A stretch of DNA of 64,000 nt from Paenibacillus barengoltzii NBRC 101215 (GTDB lineage Bacteria > Bacillota > Bacilli > Paenibacillales > Paenibacillaceae), in the NCBI RefSeq assembly GCF_004000745.1, contig NZ_BILV01000001.1, forward strand, positions 62,001 to 126,000, given 5' to 3'. Each line of letters opens with the position of its first letter. Position 1 is the stretch's first letter. The notes under the pieces were generated by a model. The model was given only the letters and a program-made list of their open reading frames with translations. It did not search any database and was not told the DNA's origin. Made by a program: the position numbers and the translations under genes. Below are positions 54,117 through 63,388 of the stretch, piece by piece.

Positions 54117-55704
54117 GGTGAACTTGCTTCCTTTCCGAATACTCCAGCGGATGCTGTCCAGTCACTCGTTGAAACACTTTACTGAAATAATGGCTGTTGC
54201 GGTATCCCACTTTTTCCGCCACCTCATACAGCTTGTATTGTCCTGTCGCCAAACAACGCTTGGCTTTCTCCATGCGGACCTCCGTTATATAGTCCAGGAT
54301 TGTACGGCCGGTTTCGTTTTTGAAGCAATGTCGCAAATGATCGCCGCTGATGGCAAGATGCTCAGCAATTTGTTCGGCGCTTAAATCTTTGGCATAATGT
54401 CGGTGAATATATTGGATCGCTTTCCTGACCTTCGCTGAATAGACATCCCCGTGCTCGTCCTCCATCACAGCTCGGAACTGGTTTTTAAACCAACGCGCAA
54501 TGCCGGTCACCGATGTCCACTCATCCGAGCCTTCAATCTCCCTGTATGGTTCATCGCGAAAGGGCGGCTTTCCCTTGCTCGTGCGAAGCTGATCCAGTTC
54601 CTTGGACAATTCGTTGCAAACGATTCGCAATTTATCAAGGCGGGCCATTTTCTTGACACGGGTAAACATGTTGTCGATCTCCTCTTCAATTTCGGCAAGG
54701 CGATGCGCCTCAACACCATGATGGAGTTGCTGGGTCCACGCTGCCCAATCGGTCTCTATGGCCTCCAATGCAAAGACAGTGTCTTCCTTGTCTTCGGTAA
54801 ACATAATCACGCTGTCCATCCCGGTAAAAATACGCAGGTCCAACGCCTTCTCCGCCCACGTCGCGGCAGCAAACAGCTCAGTTACCTCCTGAAACACGGT
54901 TGAGCACGCAGCAGATACCGTTCTCCCACTAGAAGCAATCTGCTCGGAAAACCTTTGTTTCAAATGCGTGCTCCTCTGAAAAAGTTCCTCATGCTGTTGT
55001 CTCCGGCTGACCATCCCGTCAAATCCAAGCAAAACCCCAATCCGGGTTCCTCCCGCCGCAATGGTCGTAAACGTCTCAATCCAGCGGTATTCCGCTCGGT
55101 CCATAGCCTCCCATGACATTTGAATCCCCGCATCTTGTGGAACTACAGGCCGCCCCACAACCGGATAAGGGGTATCCAACTCGATAGCGATGTACACATA
55201 TTGGGATCCAAACAAGGCCATATAATTAGCAAGCGCTTTCAATTCTTCGTGAGAAAGTTCTTTGCCTGCCTTCACCTGCTCAAGCAATGTCTTGCTCATT
55301 TTTCTTTGCATGGCCTTATCCTTATTGATCGTATCCTTCAGCTTCTCCAGCTCCAGCGTTAAGGTCTCCGGCGTTAATTCGTGCTTGACCCAGTAATCAT
55401 GGACACCAATCCGCAGCGATTGCTTAACATATTCGAATTCCTTATAGGAGGTAAGAATTACGATCTTGGCTTGACTGCCGGCTTCCGCCAGCCTCTCGCT
55501 TAGGATCAAGCCATCCATGCCAGGCATCCGAATATCCACAAAAATGAGATCCGGTTTCAGCTTAGCCGCCAATTCCAACCCCTTCCGCGGATGAACAGTT
55601 TCTCCGGTCACCTTAAACCCCAGCTCTTCCCAACGAATTAAACGCTTCAAGTGTTCGATGGCCAATATTTCATCATCGACGATCATCACCTTCAGATGGT
55701 TCAC
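54109..55704 (-). CDS. Response regulator with AraC-type HTH (YesN type)
   Basis: 531 aa: receiver domain (1-120, phosphoacceptor D57 in FVDIRMPGMDG), a middle region of about 300 residues, and an AraC-type double HTH at the C terminus (about 430-531; YAKDLSAEQIAEHLAISGDH). The start is GTG with AAGGAGGGGGTAACT. First gene of the locus, co-transcribed with its kinase, and probably activates the ABC transporter genes downstream. Confidence 0.93.
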   Translation of the reverse strand: MNHLKVMIVDDEILAIEHLKRLIRWEELGFKVTGETVHPRKGLELAAKLKPDLIFVDIRMPGMDGLILSERLAEAGSQAKIVILTSYKEFEYVKQSLRIGVHDYWVKHELTPETLTLELEKLKDTINKDKAMQRKMSKTLLEQVKAGKELSHEELKALANYMALFGSQYVYIAIELDTPYPVVGRPVVPQDAGIQMSWEAMDRAEYRWIETFTTIAAGGTRIGVLLGFDGMVSRRQQHEELFQRSTHLKQRFSEQIASSGRTVSAACSTVFQEVTELFAAATWAEKALDLRIFTGMDSVIMFTEDKEDTVFALEAIETDWAAWTQQLHHGVEAHRLAEIEEEIDNMFTRVKKMARLDKLRIVCNELSKELDQLRTSKGKPPFRDEPYREIEGSDEWTSVTGIARWFKNQFRAVMEDEHGDVYSAKVRKAIQYIHRHYAKDLSAEQIAEHLAISGDHLRHCFKNETGRTILDYITEVRMEKAKRCLATGQYKLYEVAEKVGYRNSHYFSKVFQRVTGQHPLEYSERKQVHHE

Positions 55705-55810
55705 AGTTACCCCCTCCTTCTTCCCTGCTTTCTTTCAACTTACAGGAGAACGCGAATTCACACAATTGATTTCATTCTCAATTTGATGGAGAATCTTCCG
55801 ATTTTGGACG

Positions 55811-55839
55811 AAAAAAAACACGGCGCTTCCGCGCCGTGC
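55811..55839 (-). terminator. Terminator of the stalk-PKD protein gene
   Basis: Perfect GC-rich stem CACGGCGC / GCGCCGTG with a 4-nt loop and T8 on the minus strand. Confidence 0.9.
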
Positions 55840-55858
55840 CTTAAAGTTCAGTTCGTGT

Positions 55859-58048
55859 TTATTCGCTTTTCTTCTCCGGCAATTGTTGGAACAGCAGGTT
55901 AACGGACAAGTTGCTGCCCGGAGCTGCCGTGAACACCAGGTCTACGGTTTGCTCGCGCTCGCCGGTCCGGAACAACACCGCGTTCTCGTTAGGTGCGCTG
56001 AGTGAGCCGGAAGAAGGTAAGCCTACAATATCTCCGTTGACCATAATTGAGCCCATATAATGACCGCCGCGCGGGTTAAACGTGATCAGCGTGTTTGGCG
56101 CAACGCGGTAGAGCTTAACCTTGTACAAGACGCCAAAGTTTCCGGCGTTCATGCGATATTCCCCGGTAGGACCGTCCCATCCAATCAAGAACGGATCGCT
56201 GGAATTGTCGCCGATAAGCAAACGGGATGGCGTATTGCCAATCAGGTCGGTCACTACAATATTGCGCGTAGCTTCCGTATAAGTACCACGGTTATGGATG
56301 TCAGGTTTTAAGACGCTGAGATAAGGCAACGTCTTAAATGGATCTTGATCCTGACCGACCATAATGACGGTGTAATTTAAGGTATGGTCGCTGTACAAAT
56401 CCGCAAACAGGGAGATGACATCCCCTTGCTTCATCGCCGTCGCGCTCAGCTCGTTCAAGATGATCTTGCTTTCCCCTGGAGCAAACCAAGTATCCTTGTA
56501 TTTGCTGCCGGTTTGCATCGATTCGTAATAGCGCGCAACCGAAGCTTTCCCCGCAGCCGTTGCATAATTGCTTGGGCCGCCAAAGCCTAAATTGCTCTGA
56601 GTCAAACGGGTCGTCTCGCTATTGTTGTTCGTCGCGATGACGTACATTTTCACCGGCATCCCGGTCGAGTTGGCGTGATGGATCATGAAACGTGTATTCC
56701 CAATCGCCGATTCCTTATACAGAATCCCTTTAGAATATACCGTTTCCGGGCTGTTGCTGCGGATCAATGTGACCGCATCCGATGTGAATGCGTATCGGAT
56801 CCGCTCCCAGCTTGGGACCTGGGTTCCGTCAAACGTATATTCTTCCCCAACCGGAATGAACAGCTTGTTAAATTCGTCCCGCGTGTAGAGCGTCTCGTTC
56901 GTAATCGTAATCGTCTTCTCGACGGTCGAATACAAGCCGAATTTATTGACAACCTTCAGGCGGATCGTCATTTGACCTGGAGTAAAGAACGCCAGTTCTT
57001 TATTTTCCCAAATCCGCTCGGTGATGCCAACTTCATCCGTACTTAGATCTGTATACGTAATTAATTCACCCATTTTATAGGTGTCTTTGTCCGTCGTAAA
57101 GTTAGCCACCGGTGGAGTATGCGGCTTGTCTACATGAATGGTCAGCGTAAACGGATTGCTCCATTGGCCGCTGGAATCCTGCACCCGGTAAGTCACCGTA
57201 TAATCCCCCGGCGTCATGAAGATATCCTGGCGTCCAATCCATTCCTCGTTCACGATCGGAAGCCCGATAGGCGAGGTCGCATTGGTGATGTATTGAACCT
57301 GGGTTTCGCCCGCAATCACTTCATTGTTGCCAATACTAAACGAAGCGACCGGCAGTGTGTTCAGATTCACGATTATTCGTTTGCCTGCCGCATCATAGGA
57401 ATACGAGATGTTTAACGCCTTCGTGATCGCCGTTAACGGCACCATGAAGTTGTTTTCCACAGAATAGGATTTCCCCCGCATCGTCTGCGTCACACCGTTA
57501 ACTTTATAATAAGTCGTATTCAGCTTAAAGCGCAGTTCGTCGTTCCCCCGCTTAATGATCGTTTCTTTTGTAGTATTGTCAAAAGACAGCTGGAATCCGG
57601 CACGCTCCACAATAGCCCGGATCGATATGTAAGATACGCCGTCCTTCACTTCCATCGGATATGGGGCAAGGTATTCCTTCCCGTTCTGATACATCTTATT
57701 GCTGTTCACCATCAGAATCAGTTGACCGGAGTTACTTTGGCTCATGCTTGGGTCTGCAGGCGGCGTCACCGGACTAGTTGGCGGGATCATCTCATCCCCG
57801 CTTCCCGTCCCTTCCTGCCCGTCTTCTGGAACCGTATCCCCTATCGTTCCATCGGTTGTTCCTTGATCTGCAGGCAGATCGCCAGGCTGTACCCCATCGT
57901 TTGTTGTCCCGTTCACATCTAGCTGTTGCATTTCGGCCGAAGGTTCCAGACCGTTTCCTTGCCCGATTTCCTCTGCGCTGGCTGGAAGCACCATAGCTAC
58001 TTGCGATGCAACCAACATCGTGGTGATCAACAATCTCTTAAATTTCAT
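55859..58048 (-). CDS. Secreted protein with copper-amine-oxidase-like N domain and PKD-like repeats
   Basis: 729 aa. Signal peptide (about 1-25, cleaved near ASAEE), acidic Gly/Thr/Pro-rich linker (to about 108), copper-amine-oxidase N-like domain (about 109-228), two PKD-like beta-sandwich domains (about 232-308 and 312-386, each ending in a strand like DYTVTYRVQDSSG), then a C-terminal domain of about 340 residues that I do not recognise. No membrane or LPXTG anchor is seen. The ATG follows AAGGGAGTTTAGGC. It stands alone between two carbohydrate clusters. Cell-surface or matrix role is inferred. Confidence 0.75.
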   Translation of the reverse strand: MKFKRLLITTMLVASQVAMVLPASAEEIGQGNGLEPSAEMQQLDVNGTTNDGVQPGDLPADQGTTDGTIGDTVPEDGQEGTGSGDEMIPPTSPVTPPADPSMSQSNSGQLILMVNSNKMYQNGKEYLAPYPMEVKDGVSYISIRAIVERAGFQLSFDNTTKETIIKRGNDELRFKLNTTYYKVNGVTQTMRGKSYSVENNFMVPLTAITKALNISYSYDAAGKRIIVNLNTLPVASFSIGNNEVIAGETQVQYITNATSPIGLPIVNEEWIGRQDIFMTPGDYTVTYRVQDSSGQWSNPFTLTIHVDKPHTPPVANFTTDKDTYKMGELITYTDLSTDEVGITERIWENKELAFFTPGQMTIRLKVVNKFGLYSTVEKTITITNETLYTRDEFNKLFIPVGEEYTFDGTQVPSWERIRYAFTSDAVTLIRSNSPETVYSKGILYKESAIGNTRFMIHHANSTGMPVKMYVIATNNNSETTRLTQSNLGFGGPSNYATAAGKASVARYYESMQTGSKYKDTWFAPGESKIILNELSATAMKQGDVISLFADLYSDHTLNYTVIMVGQDQDPFKTLPYLSVLKPDIHNRGTYTEATRNIVVTDLIGNTPSRLLIGDNSSDPFLIGWDGPTGEYRMNAGNFGVLYKVKLYRVAPNTLITFNPRGGHYMGSIMVNGDIVGLPSSGSLSAPNENAVLFRTGEREQTVDLVFTAAPGSNLSVNLLFQQLPEKKSE

Positions 58049-58215
58049 GCCTAAACTCCCTTACTCTCCCATTTTGTGTTTCTCCCTTTAACTCACACTG
58101 TATTAAACGCATAGATAAAAGAAAAGTTGCTTACAATTAAAAACAAAATATTCGCAAAATATCCACAAACTCCGTCGTTTGTTGCCGATTTTACTTATTT
58201 TTAACAAATCCCCGT

Positions 58216-58247
58216 AAAAAACGCCCGGAAATCACTCCCGGGCGTTT
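58216..58247 (-). terminator. Terminator of nagZ
   Basis: Minus strand AAACGCCCGG / CCGGGCGTTT stem followed by T-rich TTTTACG, 16 bp after nagZ. The 214-bp gap from here to the stalk protein gene is A/T-rich with no gene seen. Confidence 0.85.
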
Positions 58248-58262
58248 CTATGAGAAGATGGA

Positions 58263-59870
58263 CTAATCCTGATTTAAGCAGACGGGCAATACTCCCTGCG
58301 GCTGCAGCTCACCGACCAGCACCTTGGCTGCGGCATCCAACGAAAACGGACGATTTTCATATAAGCAGAGATAGGTCTCAATCTCAGGAAAGGCGTTCAA
58401 GTCATAAGGATTTCGCGTAGATATGACGATCAGACGTTTGCCCGGGAGCTGCTGAAGGCGCTGGACGAGCTTCTGCTGGCCTTCAGGAATCTCTCCCTCC
58501 GCTGTGTAGGTCGCCACAACGATTTGGTCGACCTCTTCACTTTGTTCCAGCACCGCGGCAATCTCTTCTTCGCTGGGCTGTGTGCCAATGACCGTCATGC
58601 TCACCTGAGCATGACGCGGCCGCAGCGCGTCCGCCAGCGTATATTGATGCACCGCTGGCTCATCGACCTCGGTGCGGTGCCGCAGCTCCGGCCAGACGAC
58701 CAGCACCGGCTGGTCGCTCTTGAGCGGCAAGCGGCCCGCTCCCTTCACGAGCGTCACGCTGCGCTCAGCCGCTCGGCGTAGCAGCGCAGCGCTCTCCGCC
58801 TCCGGCGTCAGCGGCGCTGTCGTCGCGGTTGCAGCGGCTTCCGCCTGCGCCGCACTGCCGATCCGCATCGCCTTGAGCGCCAAGATGCGCTCGAGCGAGC
58901 GGTCAAGGCGCGCCTCGCTGATCCGGCCGCTGCGCACCGCTTCGGCCACCCGCTCGATCGCCGCACGCTGTTCAGCCAGCGTATGGCTCACGAGCACGAG
59001 ATCCGCGCCGGCTTCAATCGCTTGCACCGCACCCTCGGCGATGCCATAATGTCCCGCGATAGCCTGCATCTCCAGGCAATCGGTGACGATCAGCCCGCCG
59101 TAGCCCAGCTCCTCTCGCAGCAAGCCGGTCAGCACCCGATGCGACAATGTGGCTGGCGTCCCTTCCGGCTCAAACGCCGGAAAGATCACATGCGCCGTCA
59201 TGATCGCATCCACGCCCTCGGCAATCGCCTCCCGGAACGGGACCAGCTCAACCTGGTACAGCCGCTCCTTCCCGTGCGGGACGCTGGCTAAGCCGCGGTG
59301 GGAATCCACGGCTGTATCCCCGTGGCCGGGGAAGTGCTTCGCCGTCGCGATCACGCCTTCGGCTTGATAACCGCGAACCGCCGCTGCGCCATGCACGGCC
59401 ACCTGGTCCGGCCGCTCCCCAAACGAGCGGACGCCGATCACGGGATTGGCCGGATTGTTATTGACGTCGACGCACGGCGCAAAGTTGAAGTTGATGCCGA
59501 GCTGCAGCATCTCCTTGGCTGCAAGCCGCGCCACTTCCTCCGTGAGCGCAGGGTCATTCGCCGCCCCAAGCGCCATATTGCCGGGAATCCGGCTCATCCC
59601 TTCATGATCCAGTCGAGCGACCATCCCGCCTTCCTGATCGATCGAGATAAACAGTGGAAGCTCCGGTTTGCTGCGCGGCAAGCTTTGCAAGCTCCGCGAC
59701 AGCTCAGCGAGCTGCTCCACTGAAGCAATGTTCCGGCGGAAATATACGACGCCGCCCACATGATACTGCTGCACCAGCGTCCGAATCTGTTCGTCCGGCA
59801 CCAAGCTATGGAATCCACAAATAAATAACTGCCCGACTTTCTCCTCTAACGTCCATGCGGTTAAGTCCAC
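58263..59870 (-). CDS. nagZ: GH3 family beta-N-acetylhexosaminidase (NagZ type)
   Basis: 535 aa, no signal peptide. The GH3 TIM barrel (about 1-330) has the NagZ signature KHFPGHGDT with the nearby DSH dyad (acid/base His) in the loop, and the nucleophile Asp in IVTDCLEM. A truncated second domain (about 380-530) follows, unlike E. coli NagZ (341 aa) and shorter than secreted B. subtilis NagZ. The start is GTG with AAGGAGGACGGCTC. It lies 34 bp after the response regulator. It should release GlcNAc from cell-wall or chitin fragments; substrate is inferred. Confidence 0.88.
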   Translation of the reverse strand: MDLTAWTLEEKVGQLFICGFHSLVPDEQIRTLVQQYHVGGVVYFRRNIASVEQLAELSRSLQSLPRSKPELPLFISIDQEGGMVARLDHEGMSRIPGNMALGAANDPALTEEVARLAAKEMLQLGINFNFAPCVDVNNNPANPVIGVRSFGERPDQVAVHGAAAVRGYQAEGVIATAKHFPGHGDTAVDSHRGLASVPHGKERLYQVELVPFREAIAEGVDAIMTAHVIFPAFEPEGTPATLSHRVLTGLLREELGYGGLIVTDCLEMQAIAGHYGIAEGAVQAIEAGADLVLVSHTLAEQRAAIERVAEAVRSGRISEARLDRSLERILALKAMRIGSAAQAEAAATATTAPLTPEAESAALLRRAAERSVTLVKGAGRLPLKSDQPVLVVWPELRHRTEVDEPAVHQYTLADALRPRHAQVSMTVIGTQPSEEEIAAVLEQSEEVDQIVVATYTAEGEIPEGQQKLVQRLQQLPGKRLIVISTRNPYDLNAFPEIETYLCLYENRPFSLDAAAKVLVGELQPQGVLPVCLNQD

Positions 59871-59904
59871 GAGCCGTCCTCCTTGTTGAATTCTCCATTT
59901 CGTT

Positions 59905-61512
59905 TTAAGATACGTTTGATTCCTTCTGTCGGTAATCCGACGGCGTCATGCCGGTGTACTTCTGAAAGACCTTTGTGAAATATCGCCGTTCCTGATAACC
60001 GATGGAGCTGCCGATTTGAGCGATCGAACGTTCGCTGGTCCGCAGCAGGCATTTCGCCATTTCCATTCGCTGTTTGGTCAAATACTCAACAAACGTTTCG
60101 CCAAAATGATTCTTAAAGAGCAAGCAAAAGTAACTGCTGCTAATGCCCAGATAGTCGGCGATGTCTTCAATTCCAAAGTCACGGCCGAGATGGTTCTGGA
60201 TATAATTTTGTGCAGACATCATCAGCAGTTCCGAGGACTTCTTCGCGGACAGGGAGCTGCGCGCATGCTCGATGAGCGAAACGATAATGGACAGCAGCTC
60301 CTTCAAACTCATCGGCTCCCGCAGCCGCTTCCATAACCCTTCTTCCTGTTCCCCTGGGAGCATCTGCAGCTCGCGCATTTCACGCAGCAAATGGATTAGC
60401 AAATAGTGCATCAGCTTCTCCGCCGCACACGCCTGCCGTTCATCCAGACCTCCGATATACGATTTCAATTCCCCGGCAATGCGTTCCAAGACCTCGCCGC
60501 TCCCGTTGCGCAATCCGGTTCCCAGCTGCTCGATCCAACCCCATTGCACTTCCATCGCGTCCTGATCCGGAGCAAAATCGTCCGTTGGCAGCGCATCCGC
60601 CTTCACGAAACCTTCCTGCGCCGCTCCCAAAATCAACCGATGCTGCAAGCGATGGTACACCAGCGATATTTCCTGCAATCCATGAGGTCCTGCCGCCATG
60701 CACATCCGAACAGGAAGCTCCTCCTTGCTGCGAATGAGCTGTCGGATCCGCTCAAAGCCCGGCATCAATGCCTGCTCATCAACGGTCCGATCCCCTGAAG
60801 GGGATGGGAACACGAGGCACCATTCTCCTTCCCGGATCTGCAGCACGGTTAAGCCGGGTAATACTTCGCCAAAAACATCCTTCAACACATGCTTAATGTG
60901 CAGATTCCACGCTTTTCGTTCATGGAGCGTCCAGGCAATCGATCGGTGTGAATAACCTTCCAAATCCAAGAGCAGCATGGCGTAGCGTCGTTGCTCTTTA
61001 CTTCCATCCTCGTCATCCCACAACAGCCCTTCCGCATCCGTCTCTTGTCCGAGCAAGGAATGTAAGAGGAAGTTTTCATTGGCTAGATCAACCACCTGGT
61101 TCAGCCGCTGCTCCTTGTTCAGGTTTTTGCGCTTCTCGCGAATCTGCTTGGCAATCCCTCGAACCGTCTCCTCCAGCTCAAAATAGTTGATTGGTTTGCA
61201 AATGTAATCCTTCACGCCGTAACGTATTGCAGTTCGAGCATATTCAAATTCCTGATACCCGGTCAACAACAAAATTTCGCAAGGGATCTCCCGCTCCCGA
61301 AGCTCCTGCAGCAGTTGAATGCCGTCCATCACTGGCATGCGGATATCGCTTAAGATCAAGTCGGGACGATGCTTTGAAGCGATCTCTAACGCTTCCTTGC
61401 CGTTCTTGGCCAACAAAACAACTTCAAACCCCATTTCCTCCCAAGGCAAAACCTTCGACAAGTTCGTGAGTATATGAATTTCGTCGTCAACCAGCAACGC
61501 TTTTAACTTCAT
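59905..61512 (-). CDS. Response regulator with AraC-type HTH (YesN type), second copy
   Basis: 535 aa: receiver domain with phosphoacceptor D56 (LSDIRMPVMDG), a middle region of about 300 residues and a C-terminal AraC-type double HTH (GIEDIADYLGISSSYFCLLF). The start at 61512 has AGGCGGGTGTTCACG; an extension to 61530 is possible. It overlaps the kinase gene by 26 bp, so translation is coupled. Probably controls nagZ and the permease genes to the right. Confidence 0.92.
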   Translation of the reverse strand: MKLKALLVDDEIHILTNLSKVLPWEEMGFEVVLLAKNGKEALEIASKHRPDLILSDIRMPVMDGIQLLQELREREIPCEILLLTGYQEFEYARTAIRYGVKDYICKPINYFELEETVRGIAKQIREKRKNLNKEQRLNQVVDLANENFLLHSLLGQETDAEGLLWDDEDGSKEQRRYAMLLLDLEGYSHRSIAWTLHERKAWNLHIKHVLKDVFGEVLPGLTVLQIREGEWCLVFPSPSGDRTVDEQALMPGFERIRQLIRSKEELPVRMCMAAGPHGLQEISLVYHRLQHRLILGAAQEGFVKADALPTDDFAPDQDAMEVQWGWIEQLGTGLRNGSGEVLERIAGELKSYIGGLDERQACAAEKLMHYLLIHLLREMRELQMLPGEQEEGLWKRLREPMSLKELLSIIVSLIEHARSSLSAKKSSELLMMSAQNYIQNHLGRDFGIEDIADYLGISSSYFCLLFKNHFGETFVEYLTKQRMEMAKCLLRTSERSIAQIGSSIGYQERRYFTKVFQKYTGMTPSDYRQKESNVS

Positions 61513-63337
61513 CGTGAACACCCGCCTCATATCTTGGTATCACACACTGAATCGTCGTCCCGTACCCGGGCTGCGAGCAAATAAATAATCCGTACCTGCT
61601 GCCATACTGAAATCTCAGCCGATCCGACACGCTGCGAAGTCCCAAGCCCCGACGTTCATGGTTCGGGTAGGGTGTCAAGGACCGATATGCCGGATCGTCC
61701 AAATCCGCATATTGAATCTTCGCCAACTGCTCATTGGTCATCCCAATTCCGTTATCTTCAACCCGCAGCAGAATGCGATCTTCCTCCATTTTCCCCGTGA
61801 CCGTGATCCTGCCTTTATAATCGATGCCCTCAAACCCGTGCTGAATACTGTTCTCCACAAGCGGCTGCAGCGTAAGCTTCAACAGCAGGCAGTTCATCAT
61901 TTCGTCCGGAATATCGATCGAATATTCGAACAACTCCTCGAATCGGAACTTCTGAATTTCCAAATAGCTGCGCAAATGCTCGATTTCAAGGCTGAGCTTG
62001 ATCTCTTCTTTGTCTTGAATGCTAATCCGTAAAATATTCGCCAGCCGTAGCACCATTTCGCTGACCTTGCGCCCTTCGTTTTGGACGGCAAGCACGTTAA
62101 TCGACTCCAACGTATTAAATAAGAAATGCGGCTTAATCTGAGCCTGCAACACGCGCAGCTCGGCATTGGCCTTCAGCCGTTGCTCCCGTTTCACTTGCTC
62201 AAACAGCTCATTGATTTTATCCATCTGGTTGTTGAAGCCCTTCTGCAGCAGAAGCAGCTCATCGTCGCCCTTCTCGTCTACCCGAGCTTTCAGGTCGCCG
62301 CTCTCCACCTTGCGCATGAATCGGACAATCACACCGATGGTCCCTGTGATCCGATTCATAAAGATCAAATTAAATAACATCGCCGTCAGCAAGCACACAC
62401 AAATAATGGCAACAAACCATTTGGCAAAGGTCGTCACCTCCTGCGACAAATAACTCCAGGATGTAACCGAAACGAGGCTCCACGGATAATCCTGTAATTT
62501 ATAAATGGAGATGACGCTCTCTTGGTTGTTAAATTTCCCTTTAAAACTCCGATACCTCTCGTCGCTTTCCCATTTCAATTTCTTTGGCAGATACGCCTTG
62601 ATTTGCTGGCCATCCAACTCCAAATGATAATCGTACAGAATCAGTCCTTTGTCATTCACCAGCATAAACCGGGTATCGCGCATCTGACTGCCCAGCTTCA
62701 GGTTCTGAAAAATCTTCTCAAACTCCCAATTCTTGATCTGCACCACCAGCACGCCAACCCGCTCCAGGTTGCTAAGCTCTTTGATCAGGCGGATTTGCGT
62801 AAACACGTTGTCCGATCCGGTTAATTCCGGATATTCGTGGGGAGCGATCCATTTCGGCTGGCCGTTCAGGGCCATCACTTCGTTATATAAAGGATGCTCC
62901 TTGAATTTTTCATAGGGCAGCGTCTCGAAATTTTCCTTATTAAAGATCGCGATGACATTGGACTTCCGGCCTCCATGAATGTTGTACAAAAACGCGTAGT
63001 CAATGGCCGGATGGCTGTACAGCAGAGAACGGAAATTTCGCTGATTGGCGTTCAGCTCCAGCTGGGTCGTGGCCGTCAAATCCTGGGAATCCGGATCCTT
63101 GGCGGATAAAGCAGCTTGAAAAACCCCTTTGGCAATCCCGTTATCCGTGACGTTATCCATCTCCTGAAAGACGTTCTTAATGCTGTAGCCGATGGCCTTC
63201 AGCGAATATTCCGCCTGCTGGCTGTATTTCTTCTCAATCGAATTAAACGTAATCCAAAACGTGATAATGCCTAATATAAACAATGGAATGATGACTAACC
63301 CCAAAAAGGCGGTAAACAGCTTAATGCGCAAATTCAT
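61487..63337 (-). CDS. Sensor histidine kinase (YesM type), second copy
   Basis: 616 aa: membrane segments at about 7-29 and 295-320 around an extracytoplasmic sensor domain, HAMP (RFMRKVESGDLKARVDEKG), kinase domain with phosphoacceptor in AQIKPHFLFNTLESIN, and HATPase domain (DNGIGMTNEQ, GLGLRSVSDRL). ATG has GGGAGCTGCCGCTG before it. It lies 51 bp after the permease gene. Confidence 0.92.
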   Translation of the reverse strand: MNLRIKLFTAFLGLVIIPLFILGIITFWITFNSIEKKYSQQAEYSLKAIGYSIKNVFQEMDNVTDNGIAKGVFQAALSAKDPDSQDLTATTQLELNANQRNFRSLLYSHPAIDYAFLYNIHGGRKSNVIAIFNKENFETLPYEKFKEHPLYNEVMALNGQPKWIAPHEYPELTGSDNVFTQIRLIKELSNLERVGVLVVQIKNWEFEKIFQNLKLGSQMRDTRFMLVNDKGLILYDYHLELDGQQIKAYLPKKLKWESDERYRSFKGKFNNQESVISIYKLQDYPWSLVSVTSWSYLSQEVTTFAKWFVAIICVCLLTAMLFNLIFMNRITGTIGVIVRFMRKVESGDLKARVDEKGDDELLLLQKGFNNQMDKINELFEQVKREQRLKANAELRVLQAQIKPHFLFNTLESINVLAVQNEGRKVSEMVLRLANILRISIQDKEEIKLSLEIEHLRSYLEIQKFRFEELFEYSIDIPDEMMNCLLLKLTLQPLVENSIQHGFEGIDYKGRITVTGKMEEDRILLRVEDNGIGMTNEQLAKIQYADLDDPAYRSLTPYPNHERRGLGLRSVSDRLRFQYGSRYGLFICSQPGYGTTIQCVIPRYEAGVHDEVKSVAG

Positions 63338-63388
63338 CAGCGGCAGCTCCCAATTGGTAAGACTAACCCTATTCTACCACGCCACGAT

